Source: Deinococcus aquatilis DSM 23025 (GTDB taxonomy: Bacteria > Deinococcota > Deinococci > Deinococcales > Deinococcaceae). Taken from it: a DNA stretch of 64,000 bases. This document shows, in pieces, positions 47,208 to 57,016 of the stretch. The notes beneath the pieces are model-generated. The model did no database searches, was not told the origin of the DNA, and worked only from the letters and a program-made list of their open reading frames with translations. Within the stretch, counting starts at the first letter, position 1. The number at the start of each line of letters is the position of its first letter. The stretch is from the NCBI RefSeq assembly GCF_000378445.1, contig NZ_KB899709.1, positions 32,756 to 96,755 of the forward strand, written 5' to 3'. Position numbers and translations under genes: made by a program.

Positions 47208-48902
47208 TTACTCCAGCCGGTCCAGCCGTACCCAGCCCCAGCGCAAGGCCCCCAACGTACCCAGCACCGTTGCCAACGCCAGCCCGATCAGGCCCAGAAT
47301 TCCTTCGGGGGCGGCCAGAGCGCTGTAGCCGGGAAACAGGTCGGGGCGCAGCACGCTTGCGGCCACCGGGCGGGCCAACAGCAGGAGCGCCAGCACGGAA
47401 TAGGCGAGGCTCAGGCCCATGAAGGCCAACCCGCCGGGACTGACCCCGATTTCGGCGGGGTTGTCGGCGTCGAATTTGGGAGCCGCCGCGCCGAGGCCCA
47501 CGCCCAGAGCCGTGATCACAAAGGCGTTGCTGACGCTGACCAGCCCGCTGAGCAGAAACAGGGTGGGGCCGAGGCTCATGCTGCGGGCGCTGACCAAGCC
47601 CATGACCAGGCCCAGAATCAGTGTGACGGGCAGCACGCCCAGAAACTTGCTGACCACAATCTGGCGGGCGGTGATGGGACCAGTTCTGAGCAGCCAATAG
47701 GCGCGGCCTTCCACCGACAGGGCCGGAAACGCCAGCCGCACCGCCACACCCGCCACGATGAAGCCCTGAAACGCCAACTGCACGTACCCGAGAATGCCCC
47801 GAAACTGCGGAATCGGAATCGGCACCGACTTGACGCTGACGAGATACACGCCGGCCAGCGCGACCACGACCAGCAGTTGACTCCACTGGGTCGGGTCGCG
47901 CAGGGTCAGGCGCAGATCCTTGTAGGCGAGGCTGCCGCCGATGCCGAAGCGGGCCGCAAAACGTTCGGCGGCACTGGCACGGCGGGGGCGTGGATCGAGC
48001 CGGGGCGTGCTGGAATCCAGCGCCCGCGCCCACCCTTCCTGATAGGCGCGGGTGGCGAGGGCGGTGGCCGCCAGCAACAGGCCCCCAGCCAGCAGCAGCA
48101 GCGGCAACAGCGGCCACGCCAGTTGCCCCTGTGCGGCCTGCCAGATCCCCTGCGAGGCCCACGCGGGCGGCAGGAGTGGACTGGTCGGACTGGCAAAGTT
48201 TTTCAGGAGGGCCTCAAACTGGGCCGGGTCCTGCACCTTCTGCACCAGGATTTCGGGCCGCAGGGCACGGATGGCGTACACCAGACCCGCACTGAGAAGC
48301 ACGCCCAGCGCCGTGGAGACCTCGCGCACACGGCCCACCGGAGCCACGCGCATCAGGCCCACGGCCAGGAGTGCGCCGAGGCCCACCGGGGCGGCGAAAG
48401 TCAGAATTGCAGCCGCCAGCATGACAGGATAGGCCCACACCGGAGCATGGAAAAATACGCCGATGGTCGCCAGCAGCGGCAGCATCAGGAACAGCGGCAC
48501 AAGCGCGGTATTCAGGAATGTCTCAAAGACCTTCAGGCCAAAGACCCGGCGCGTGGGCAGGGGCTGGGTCAGCAAAAAATTCAGGTCGTCGCTGAGATAC
48601 AGCGTAGAAATGGCGGTGGTGGTGGCGCTGAAGGTCACGCCGCTGCTGAGGGTAATCAGGCCGATTTCCAGAATGCGGGCAAACACGTTGGTGCCGATGG
48701 AGCCGAAACGGCCCAGAAACTGGAGTGAACGCCACGTGCCGTAGACCTCTGCTGACACCAGAACCACCGCCAGCAGCACCAGAAAAGCGTATCCCCACTT
48801 TGGCCCGCGCCGCAGCGTATGCCCGAAAGCGGTGGCCTTGAGCGCCAGCAGGCTCGGGGCACGGGCAGGCGGACGCGGCGAGACGTAAGGCTGGGTGGTC
48901 AC
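47208..48902 (-). CDS. ABC-2-type exporter permease
   Basis: A 564-residue membrane protein with about 12-14 hydrophobic segments, of the putative ABC-exporter family that pairs with a single ATPase. Two halves are visible, the second beginning near AYKDLRLTLRDPTQWSQLLVV. The segment LYLSDDLNFLLTQPLPTRRVF in the first cytosolic loop is typical. It overlaps the upstream ATPase gene by 4 nt (48899-48902). Substrate unknown. Confidence 0.88.
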   Translation of the reverse strand: MTTQPYVSPRPPARAPSLLALKATAFGHTLRRGPKWGYAFLVLLAVVLVSAEVYGTWRSLQFLGRFGSIGTNVFARILEIGLITLSSGVTFSATTTAISTLYLSDDLNFLLTQPLPTRRVFGLKVFETFLNTALVPLFLMLPLLATIGVFFHAPVWAYPVMLAAAILTFAAPVGLGALLAVGLMRVAPVGRVREVSTALGVLLSAGLVYAIRALRPEILVQKVQDPAQFEALLKNFASPTSPLLPPAWASQGIWQAAQGQLAWPLLPLLLLAGGLLLAATALATRAYQEGWARALDSSTPRLDPRPRRASAAERFAARFGIGGSLAYKDLRLTLRDPTQWSQLLVVVALAGVYLVSVKSVPIPIPQFRGILGYVQLAFQGFIVAGVAVRLAFPALSVEGRAYWLLRTGPITARQIVVSKFLGVLPVTLILGLVMGLVSARSMSLGPTLFLLSGLVSVSNAFVITALGVGLGAAAPKFDADNPAEIGVSPGGLAFMGLSLAYSVLALLLLARPVAASVLRPDLFPGYSALAAPEGILGLIGLALATVLGTLGALRWGWVRLDRLE

Positions 48903-49672
48903 CCGACTGCCTCTGCCTTCCTGCTTTCGGCCTCGGCCAGTTCTTCTTCCAGCAGCCGGAAGAAAATCCGCTCCAAGCTGTCGCCGTGGACGCCGCCCGC
49001 CTCCGTGCCAGTGCGGGTGCGGAGGTCGTCCATCGTGCCTTCGCCCAGTACCTTACCCCGGTCCAGCACGACCAAACGGTCACAGATTGCCTCGGCCAGG
49101 GGCAGAGAATGGGTGGTCAGCAGGACCGTGCGGCCCCGGTCTGCGTGCGCCCGGAACAGTTCGCGCACCTGCCGCGCCGCGTGAGGATCAAGGCCCACCA
49201 TCGGCTCATCCACGATCAGCACGGGTGGATCGGGCAGGAGGGCCGCCACGATCGCCACCTTCTGCCGCATCCCATGAGAATAGGTTTCGATCAATTCGTT
49301 GCCGTACTCGGTCAGGCGGAACAGTTCTAGCCAGCGGTCTATCTCGGAATCGGTGTTGGGCACGCGGTAGAGCTGCCCCACGAAGCGCAGCAGTTCGCGG
49401 GCGGTCAGTTTGCCGTACAGATAGGGGCGGTCCGGGATATATCCAAAGGCTTCTTTGGCCTTCACGGGATCGGCCCACACGTCAAACCCCTGCACCCGCA
49501 CCGTGCCCGAAGTTGGCCGGGTCAGGCCCACCAGCGCCCGAATGGTGGTGGTCTTCCCCGCCCCGTTGCTGCCCAGCAGCCCAAAGACGCCCCCCGGCTG
49601 AACCGTAAAGCTCAGGTCGCTGACTGCCTCATGCCGCCCGTACCGCTTGGTGTAATGACTGACCTGTATCAC
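48899..49672 (-). CDS. ABC exporter ATPase
   Basis: A 257-residue ATPase of the CcmA/NatA type. Walker A is GSNGAGKTT, the signature region YSHGMRQKVAI, Walker B VLIVDEPMVGLDP, and the H-loop TTHSLPLA. It is coupled to the permease gene by an ATGA overlap, so the two form an export system. The C-terminal 40 residues (EAGGVHGDSLERIFFRLLEEE) form the usual regulatory helix. Confidence 0.93.
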   Translation of the reverse strand: MIQVSHYTKRYGRHEAVSDLSFTVQPGGVFGLLGSNGAGKTTTIRALVGLTRPTSGTVRVQGFDVWADPVKAKEAFGYIPDRPYLYGKLTARELLRFVGQLYRVPNTDSEIDRWLELFRLTEYGNELIETYSHGMRQKVAIVAALLPDPPVLIVDEPMVGLDPHAARQVRELFRAHADRGRTVLLTTHSLPLAEAICDRLVVLDRGKVLGEGTMDDLRTRTGTEAGGVHGDSLERIFFRLLEEELAEAESRKAEAVG

Positions 49673-49714
49673 GGGTCAAGTTACCGGGTGGATTGTCACG
49701 AAAAAGTGACAGGT

Positions 49715-49780
49715 GGGATCGTGGAATGTGAATTCTGGATCGTGGTTTGGCCGTTCTCACGTTCCACGATCCACGTTCCG
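49715..49780. repeat. GGATCGTGG-word inverted repeat
   Basis: GGGATCGTGGAATGTGA (49715-49731) faces TCACGTTCCACGATCCAC (49757-49774) and pairs with one G-T mismatch. GGATCGTGG occurs a second time at 49737-49745. A related word, CGGAACGTGGAGTG, is at 54424-54437. Confidence 0.6.
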
Positions 49781-49829
49781 CCGCTCCTTGATGCTCTTTA
49801 GGGTCTCCGAGCAGAGCGGGAGAGGACAG

Positions 49830-49902
49830 AAGTACGTCCTGGCTGCCGTTTCGGGATTTCGCAAACAACGCTCCATCCTTCCACTCTCGCCAGGACGTAC
49901 TT
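49830..49902. mobile_element. 73-bp MITE-like element
   Basis: AAGTACGTCCTGGC (49830-49843) and GCCAGGACGTACTT (49889-49902) are perfect 14-bp terminal inverted repeats around 45 bp of non-coding sequence. Directly outside both ends stands AGGACAG (49823-49829 and 49903-49909), as expected for a 7-bp target duplication. The right end touches the last codon of the DUF402 gene: its stop TAA (49901-49903) is made of two element bases and one target base. A simple long hairpin is the alternative reading. Confidence 0.5.
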
Positions 49903-50482
49903 AGGACAGCCCCAAAGCCAACTGAGCCTGCTCCACATCCTGAGACTCCATCCATTCCAGCTGCACGCCCTCTGCGGCCAGCCAGTCGGCCACATGGTAA
50001 CGGGCCAACCGGAGGCCGTCTAGAACAGCGTCAGCGACGGCCTGGGCACAGCGGGCCTCCGATTCGGAAATAAATCCGGCGGCCTGGGCAGCTTCCAGCT
50101 CGTCGGCGTCCACAAGTTCGGCGGTCACGCCCTCATGCACGATCACATCCAGGTAGTGGTCACGCACCTCCCACACCGCCGCGTTCCCCAGGGGCCGAGA
50201 AATGGTGGCGATGTCAATGTAATAGTCGTGCTCGCGGGCCTGATAGAAGGCGTAGCGGCAGAGCTGCACCCCCAATGCAGGGAGAAGGTGCGCCTGCCAG
50301 TGCCGAATTCGTGGGTGGCGGTCGAAGGGCCGCGCCACAAACAGGCCGTGTGCGTGCTCACGGTAGGTCTGCACGCGGCGAATGCCTGTGTTGGTCTGAT
50401 GCGTCATCGCGTCGGTGTCGTGACGCTCGGTCTTGACAGGGTGTGCCGCAGCATCAGGGCAGGCGCGCAAATGAACCGACAT
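49901..50482 (-). CDS. DUF402 domain protein
   Basis: A 193-residue cytosolic protein of the DUF402/Ntdp-like family. The core YYIDIATISRPLGNAAVWEVRDHYLDVIVHEG and then LVDADELEAAQAAGFIS, here quoted in two parts of the same domain, is the family signature with the acidic residues that bind Mg2+. Some relatives are nucleoside tri- and diphosphate phosphatases. The stop codon forms at the edge of the inverted-repeat element at 49830-49902, so the present C-terminus (AQLALGLS) may differ from the ancestral one. Confidence 0.85.
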   Translation of the reverse strand: MSVHLRACPDAAAHPVKTERHDTDAMTHQTNTGIRRVQTYREHAHGLFVARPFDRHPRIRHWQAHLLPALGVQLCRYAFYQAREHDYYIDIATISRPLGNAAVWEVRDHYLDVIVHEGVTAELVDADELEAAQAAGFISESEARCAQAVADAVLDGLRLARYHVADWLAAEGVQLEWMESQDVEQAQLALGLS

Positions 50483-50699
50483 ACAGCAGCTTAGCCGACT
50501 GGTCTGAGTTTAAAAAGTAGATGTCGAAGCAAGTGGGGGTATGGATTGGGGGCACAAGTCTTCGAGTCTGGGCCAGAAATTAGAAGCTTTGAATGCCTCT
50601 TCCAGTGCAGTCACACGCATTCAAGACGTCCATGTTGAAGTTGTTGCACTGAAGATCAGGTGTCCGTGGCCCACAGCCGTTGCACCCCCGTCGCAGGGA

Positions 50700-53294
50700 C
50701 TACAGCACGGGCAGGGCAGGCAACAGCTCAAAGCCGCTGGGCACGAACAGACTGCCCTCGGTGACGCCCTGAGCGCCAATCGGAGCGAGGCGTGTGCCAA
50801 GCATCTGGGCCGATTCCTGCCCGTTCAGGTAGGCACGGTGGGCGCGGATGACTTCGCGCACCTCGTCCGCCGATTCGTGAACGAACTCTAAGCGGAAATC
50901 TCGCAGGCCCGCTTCCAGCCAGCCGCCAAGATGCGCGGCGGCCACCTGCGGGCGACCCTCAAACACAGTGTTACGGCAGCCCACATCGGCCATGACCGGG
51001 TGCGCCACGCCGCGTTCATCGCGCAGGGCCACCCGGTGGGTCTCGCAGGGATGGCCGCAGTTGGTGTAGTCGGTGCCGTCGGACAGGAAGCGACAAAACA
51101 CGCAATGCTCGGTATGAAACACCGGCAAATGCTGATACGCGATGACTTCCAGCGAGGCGGCCCCAGCCAGACCTGCCAGCTCAGTGACCTGGCGGGCGTT
51201 CAGGTCGTGGGTCGGCGTCACGCGGTCCAGGCCCAGTTCCAGCAGGGCGCGGGTGGTCAGCGCGTTGGCGGCGTTCAGGCTGAAATCGCCGGTCAGCGCG
51301 GGTTTCTGGCCCGCTGGCAATTCGGCCACCGCGTCCTGCAGCCCTTCCAGCAGTCCGCCGGAACGCACCAAGAGGTCGGCCCCCAACGACAGCAGGAACT
51401 TTTGCAGGTTCTGTTCGGTGGGCTTCAGAATGCGCGGGCTGGCGACCCGCACCGGAATGCCCGCCGCCTTCACCCGCTCCACGCTGGGCTTGAGTCCGTA
51501 CAGTTCCAGATAATCCAGCGTGATGGAATCGGGGCGCTCGGTGAGGGCGGCGTCCAGTTGTTCGGGGGTACGGACGAGAACATGCAGGCGGGAAACAGGG
51601 GCGGGAAGTGGTGAGTGGTCAGTGGTGAGTGGGAAAGGCTGAGGCGTTGGGGCGACAGCTTGAGCTTTCCATTCCCGGCGCAGTTGACGGAGTTGGTCGG
51701 TGGCATCCCGGCGCAGGGCATTCAGCGACGACACGGGCAGGAATCCAGCGCCCTGCAAGTCCACACTAAGGGCCGAGAGGTGAAACGGCGTGCCGCCCAG
51801 TTTGCCCAACTGCTCCTGCAAGCTGGCCTGATCCAGTGCCCGGTTGCGGGCGGGGGCCAGCGGCTCGGGCAGGGTGGCGGTCACGCTGCGGCCTGCCTCG
51901 TCGGTCAGAGTGAGAGACACGGGCTGGCCCACCTGCCCCACGAACTGAGCCGAAATCGGGCGGGTATACACCGGATCGCTGGCGTCCAGCAGGGGTTTGA
52001 CGCGGGCCACCAGACTGGGGTCGTGGGTGCGCCACACCGGATCGCCCACGCGCACGCGGCGGCCATCCACCGCACCGCGTCCGAAGCGGAGTTCGTAGGT
52101 CTGGCCCGCACGCACCGAGGCGAGTTCGGATTCACCCAACTGGCGGCCCTGCGACCACAGGCCGTACAGGAATCCGCCTTCCTCGCGGCCTTCGGGGGCA
52201 CGCCAGTTGGCGGGATCGAAGACCAGGCCGTCACCGGGTTTCAGGGCTTCGGAAAGCTCGACCAGTACGCCGCGTTCGGTGGTGCCGCGTACCACGCCCA
52301 CCTGCACGCCCCGGTGACGCGGCGCACGGCCCCGCACCACGGTCTGGTGGTTGGTTCCGGCCATAAAGTGAGGCGCGAGGCCGCGTGAATACACCTGTTC
52401 CAGATCGCGCTCCTGCTGCGGCGTGACGCTGAGGGGCAGCCCCGCCCACGCCTCGTCCACGGCCTGACGGTAGGCGGCGGTGGTCAGGGCCACAAATTCG
52501 GCGTCTTTGTAACGGCCCTCGATTTTCAGGCAATTCACGCCGATTCGCACCAACTCCGGCACCTGATGCAGCGCGTACAGGTCGCCCGGAGACAGCAGGT
52601 AGCGGGCGTCTCCGAGGTCGCGCTGCACGCCGTCTACCAGCATTTCGTAGGGCAGACGGCAGGCCTGGGCGCACTGGCCCCGGTTGGCACTGCGCCCGCC
52701 CCAGGCCTCGCTGGAAAAGCACTGGCCGGAATAGGACACGCACAACGCGCCGTGAACGAAGGTTTCGAGTTCTATGTCGGTGGCCGCCGCGATGCGTTCT
52801 ATATCGCGCAGCGACAACTCGCGCCCCAGCACCACCCGGCTGGCCCCAAACCGCGCCGCGTGCCGCACGCCTTCCACGCTGGTCACGCTCATCTGGGTGC
52901 TGCCGTGTACCGCCAGATCAGGGCAAATCTGACGGGCCAGCCGCGCCACGCCGTGATCCTGCACGATGATGGCGTCCACGCCACTTTCGGCCAGGTGGAT
53001 CAGTTGCCGCTCGGCGTCGCGCAGTTCCCGGTCAAAGACCAGCACGTTGAAGGTGACAAAGCCCTGCACGCCCCGCTCGTGCAGATCGCGCATGATGTCG
53101 GGCAATTCGGCGGCATCGAAGCCGACTTTGGCACGGGCATGGAAGCCGGAACCTGTCCCCTCTACCGGGTTGACTCCGAAAAATACAGCGTCTGCTCCGG
53201 CCTCTACAGCGGCACGCAGTTGGGGCCAGCCGCCCACGGGACTCATCACTTCGGGTTTCACTCGCGGGCGGAAAAGAACTGGCTCAGACGACAT
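50700..53294 (-). CDS. Peptidase U32 family protein (RlhA-like)
   Basis: An 864-residue protein related to RlhA, which hydroxylates C2501 of 23S rRNA, and to other U32 members. The TIM-barrel part (1-340) has the signature FVHGALCVSYSGQCFSSEA, then GGRSANRGQCAQACRLPY, with the cysteines expected for an iron-sulfur site; more Cys lie near residue 770 (HTEHCVFCRF, NCGHPCETH). The middle is a DUF3656-like domain. Between it and the C-terminal U32 part is a linker, PFPLTTDHSPLPAP (near residue 555), encoded by an in-frame copy of the GTGAGTGGTCAGTGG repeat. Confidence 0.88.
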   Translation of the reverse strand: MSSEPVLFRPRVKPEVMSPVGGWPQLRAAVEAGADAVFFGVNPVEGTGSGFHARAKVGFDAAELPDIMRDLHERGVQGFVTFNVLVFDRELRDAERQLIHLAESGVDAIIVQDHGVARLARQICPDLAVHGSTQMSVTSVEGVRHAARFGASRVVLGRELSLRDIERIAAATDIELETFVHGALCVSYSGQCFSSEAWGGRSANRGQCAQACRLPYEMLVDGVQRDLGDARYLLSPGDLYALHQVPELVRIGVNCLKIEGRYKDAEFVALTTAAYRQAVDEAWAGLPLSVTPQQERDLEQVYSRGLAPHFMAGTNHQTVVRGRAPRHRGVQVGVVRGTTERGVLVELSEALKPGDGLVFDPANWRAPEGREEGGFLYGLWSQGRQLGESELASVRAGQTYELRFGRGAVDGRRVRVGDPVWRTHDPSLVARVKPLLDASDPVYTRPISAQFVGQVGQPVSLTLTDEAGRSVTATLPEPLAPARNRALDQASLQEQLGKLGGTPFHLSALSVDLQGAGFLPVSSLNALRRDATDQLRQLRREWKAQAVAPTPQPFPLTTDHSPLPAPVSRLHVLVRTPEQLDAALTERPDSITLDYLELYGLKPSVERVKAAGIPVRVASPRILKPTEQNLQKFLLSLGADLLVRSGGLLEGLQDAVAELPAGQKPALTGDFSLNAANALTTRALLELGLDRVTPTHDLNARQVTELAGLAGAASLEVIAYQHLPVFHTEHCVFCRFLSDGTDYTNCGHPCETHRVALRDERGVAHPVMADVGCRNTVFEGRPQVAAAHLGGWLEAGLRDFRLEFVHESADEVREVIRAHRAYLNGQESAQMLGTRLAPIGAQGVTEGSLFVPSGFELLPALPVL
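51601..51680. repeat. GTCAGTGG-word repeat inside the U32 gene
   Basis: GGTGAGTGGTCAGTGGTGA and the following GTGGGAAAGGCT (to 51640) match the intergenic repeats at 16680 and 63405. A partial inverse, AGCTTTCCATTCCC, is at 51663-51676. The frame stays open and the element encodes the linker between two domains. Confidence 0.7.
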
Positions 53295-53360
53295 AACGCA
53301 TCAGTCTAGCGGGTGGGCGCAGGTGGGAAGGTGGGGCGGGTTGGGGTTAGAGGCCAGAGG

Positions 53361-53633
53361 TCAGCTTCTCAACAGCGCCGCTATGCCCCCCGGCACATGT
53401 TCGGCGTCCAGACCATCGGCCCGCAGATACCGCGCCGCGAGGCCTGAGCGCACGCCCCGTTCACAGACCACCAGCAGCGGCCCCGGCACACGGGCAAGGT
53501 CATGAGTTCCCTCTTCTATGGCCTCCAGACTCACGGCCAACACGCGGTTGCTGACGTGTCCTTCCAGCGGCTGGGCGGCCCGCAGTGCGTCTGAGCGCAG
53601 GTCGATCAGGGTAACGTGGGGCGGGATGGACAT
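53361..53633 (-). CDS. Single-domain rhodanese-like protein
   Basis: A 90-residue rhodanese-fold protein: VTLIDLRSDALRAAQPLEGHV at the start and the catalytic loop LLVVCERGVRSGLAARYL with the single active-site Cys, ending in GGIAALLRS. The loop CERGVRS is charged, unlike the CRSGARS type of the neighbouring plus-strand rhodanese. It probably carries persulfide sulfur. The start at 53631-53633 is chosen over an upstream frame. Divergent from the second rhodanese gene, 70 bp apart. Confidence 0.85.
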   Translation of the reverse strand: MSIPPHVTLIDLRSDALRAAQPLEGHVSNRVLAVSLEAIEEGTHDLARVPGPLLVVCERGVRSGLAARYLRADGLDAEHVPGGIAALLRS

Positions 53634-53703
53634 ACAGGCAGCATACCGCCGGGGCTGAAGCAGCCAGCACAATCCGAGTGCTCTGGTCGGGTATCATGGC
53701 GTC

Positions 53704-54033
53704 ATGACTGCCGGAACTTTGAACGAAGCGACGCCCGCCGAGGGCCAACAGTTGGTGCAGGGCGGCGCACTGCTGGTCGATGTGCGCGAACAAAACGAAT
53801 ACGACGAAGTCCACGCCGAGGGAGCCACCCTGATTCCCCTCAGCGAATTTGAAACCCGCTTCAGCGAACTGCCCAAAGACCGCCCCCTGGTCATGATCTG
53901 CCGCAGCGGTGCACGGAGCGACCGGGCCGGACAATTCCTGTTGCAAAACGGTTACACCGACGTCACCAACCTCAAGGGCGGCACGATGGCCTGGGCAAAT
54001 GAGGGCCTCCCCACCGTCAAAGGCGGTCAATAA
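53704..54033 (+). CDS. Single-domain rhodanese
   Basis: A 109-residue sulfurtransferase with LLVDVREQNEYDEVHAEGA and the active loop VMICRSGARSDRAGQFL, a standard six-residue CRSGAR loop for thiosulfate or persulfide. TATCAT lies 6 nt before the ATG. Its stop overlaps the start of the DUF59 gene (TAATG, 54031-54035), so the two are coupled, suggesting a shared role in sulfur delivery or iron-sulfur assembly. Confidence 0.92.
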   Translation: MTAGTLNEATPAEGQQLVQGGALLVDVREQNEYDEVHAEGATLIPLSEFETRFSELPKDRPLVMICRSGARSDRAGQFLLQNGYTDVTNLKGGTMAWANEGLPTVKGGQ

Positions 54034-54395
54034 TGGATGATCTCACCCCTACACCCGTGACCGAAGCCGCCGTCTCCGGCCTGCCTACCGAAGAGCAGGT
54101 ATTGGAAGCCCTGAAAGTGGTCAAGGATCCCGAAATCCCCGTGAACGTGGTGGATCTGGGCCTGATCTACGGCGTGGACATCAACCCGGACGGCGTGATC
54201 GACATCACCATGACCCTGACCAGCGTGGGCTGCCCCGTTCAGGACCTGATCCGCGCCGATGCAGAAATGGCCGTGAGCCGCCTCGACAACGTGAATGAAG
54301 TGAACGTTGAGTTCGTGTGGACGCCACCCTGGGGACCGGACAAAATGACCGAAGACGGCAAACGCCAGATGCGGATGTTCGGATTTAACCTGTAA
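54033..54395 (+). CDS. MIP18/DUF59 iron-sulfur assembly protein (SufT/PaaD-like)
   Basis: A 120-residue protein of the DUF59 (MIP18) family. The core is VVKDPEIPVNVVDLGLIYGVDI, here spread over residues 30-51, then TMTLTSVGCPVQDLIRADAE with the reactive conserved Cys, and the C-terminal VEFVWTPPWGPDKMT. Family members assist maturation of iron-sulfur proteins, or the PaaABCE oxygenase; with no paa genes here a SufT role is more likely. It overlaps the rhodanese gene by one base. Confidence 0.92.
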   Translation: MDDLTPTPVTEAAVSGLPTEEQVLEALKVVKDPEIPVNVVDLGLIYGVDINPDGVIDITMTLTSVGCPVQDLIRADAEMAVSRLDNVNEVNVEFVWTPPWGPDKMTEDGKRQMRMFGFNL

Positions 54396-54453
54396 GGAAG
54401 GGCCAGTACTTAAAAACAAGCAACGGAACGTGGAGTGTAGACCGTGGGCAACT

Positions 54454-54476
54454 GCGGACGCACTCCGCGTTTTTTT
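54454..54476 (+). terminator. Rho-independent terminator of the rhodanese-DUF59 operon
   Basis: GCGGA (54454-54458) pairs with TCCGC (54464-54468) around CGCAC, followed by GTTTTTTT. A longer alternative pairs GGAGTG (54432-54437) with CACTCC. Confidence 0.8.
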
Positions 54477-54578
54477 GGCTTGGGCCGACAGGGAGGCAAC
54501 TCTGCAAGTCCAGTGAGGCGCAAGAAAACCTGTGAACCGCCAATAGCCCAGTGTTCAAGACTCAGGGCCAGAACCTAC

Positions 54579-55451
54579 TCAGCCAACCGGCTCGGGTTCG
54601 CTGTGGGCACTGACTCCGGTCAGGCTGATTCCGGCGCTGGCGGCGATGACGCAGGCCACTGCCACCCACTGCACTGGCGTCAGGTACTCGTGCAGAAACA
54701 GCAGGCCACTCAGAGCGGCAATGGCAGGCTCCACGCTCATCATCACGCCAAAGACGCGGGCGGGCAGGGCGCGGAGGGCGTACATCTCCAGGGTGTAGGG
54801 CAGGGCGCTGGACAAAATAGCCACCGCCAGACCAGACAGCAACGCGGCAGGATGCAGCAATCCCGCACCTGCCTGCACCAGTCCGAATGGCAACGACACC
54901 AGCGCAGCAATGCCCATGCCCGCTACTACCCCCGTTGCCCCCGGCAAGCGCCGCCCCACAGCCCCACCCGCCAGGATGTACAGCGCCCAGAATGCGCCCG
55001 CCAGCAATGCCAACCCGACCCCGATCAGATCCAGCGGCGCAGTGCTGGCCCCGTGCGGCGCGATCATCACGATGCCCACGGCGGCCAGCCCCACCCAGGC
55101 GAAATCCAGTGGGCGGCGCGAAAGCAGGAGCGACAGCACCAGCGGCCCCACGAATTCAAAAGTAACGGCCAAACCCAGCGGCAGGCGGGTCAGTGAAAGA
55201 TAAAACGCCAGATTCATCAGGCCCAGAGACAGGCCGTAGGGAATAACGGCCTGCCAGTCCTTCCACGTCAGCGCACCCAAGCGGGGACGAAAAATAAGCA
55301 TCAGCAGCAGCGCCGCCAGAGACACCCGCAACGTGGTCGTGCCCATAGCGCCCAACTGCGGAAACAGCGTTTTGGCGAAGGCCGCGCCGCCCTGAATAGA
55401 GAGCATGGACAGCACGAGAGCGGGAATCGGCGGAACGCGGGATGAACGCAC
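54579..55451 (-). CDS. EamA/RhtA-type exporter
   Basis: A 290-residue membrane protein with ten hydrophobic segments in two EamA repeats. The start SIQGGAAFAKTLFPQLGAMGTTTLR and the second-repeat SALPYTLEMYALRALPARVFG are typical of the RhtA subfamily, which exports threonine, homoserine and some amino-acid analogues. The C-terminal tail is acidic. Substrate is inferred from the subfamily only. Confidence 0.9.
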   Translation of the reverse strand: MRSSRVPPIPALVLSMLSIQGGAAFAKTLFPQLGAMGTTTLRVSLAALLLMLIFRPRLGALTWKDWQAVIPYGLSLGLMNLAFYLSLTRLPLGLAVTFEFVGPLVLSLLLSRRPLDFAWVGLAAVGIVMIAPHGASTAPLDLIGVGLALLAGAFWALYILAGGAVGRRLPGATGVVAGMGIAALVSLPFGLVQAGAGLLHPAALLSGLAVAILSSALPYTLEMYALRALPARVFGVMMSVEPAIAALSGLLFLHEYLTPVQWVAVACVIAASAGISLTGVSAHSEPEPVG

Positions 55452-55541
55452 GCCCGACAGTATGGGGCAGCGGGTTGCGGGGTGTAGGAAGTGAGGAGGT
55501 CAGTAGCTCGGGATGATCCGCAGTATGGCGGCGGCCTTTCG

Positions 55542-56633
<1,092 letters not shown>

Positions 56634-56706
56634 AGGGGGTCAGGATAGGGGTTGAAGCGGTTGGGGAACGAGCTTCGTTTAGGCGGGGCGAGGTGAGTTC
56701 AGAGCT

Positions 56707-56922
56707 TCACCCGTAATCCACCGTTTCCCGGACCACCCGCGCCAGTTCCTGCTCGCCGTGCAGCAGCCGCAGCGGAAGGCCCGATTGCCCCGTTTCTATC
56801 CAACTTCCACCCACCACAAACTTGCTGGCCTTGCGCTGCGCCGCGCCCGCCGTCTGGGCAAAATGCACCCGCACAAACCCGCTGCCGCGCACCACTTCCA
56901 GCACATACACAAACTGCTGCAT
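56707..56922 (-). CDS. Small hypothetical protein
   Basis: A 71-residue protein, MQQFVYVLEVVRGSGFVRVHF at its start, then basic linker AAQRKASKFVVGGSWIETGQSG and a terminal amphipathic helix. CATACT lies 7 nt before this ATG, the leaderless spacing found at other genes; an in-frame ATG at 56962-56964 would add 14 hydrophobic residues without a ribosome-binding site. No family recognised. Confidence 0.5.
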   Translation of the reverse strand: MQQFVYVLEVVRGSGFVRVHFAQTAGAAQRKASKFVVGGSWIETGQSGLPLRLLHGEQELARVVRETVDYG

Positions 56923-57016
56923 GGCGGCCAGTATGCCAAAACCAACGAGGTGCAATAACTCCATAACGAAAAAAGGGATGCAGGCACAGGCCCACATCCC
57001 ACGACCCGCACCCCGA

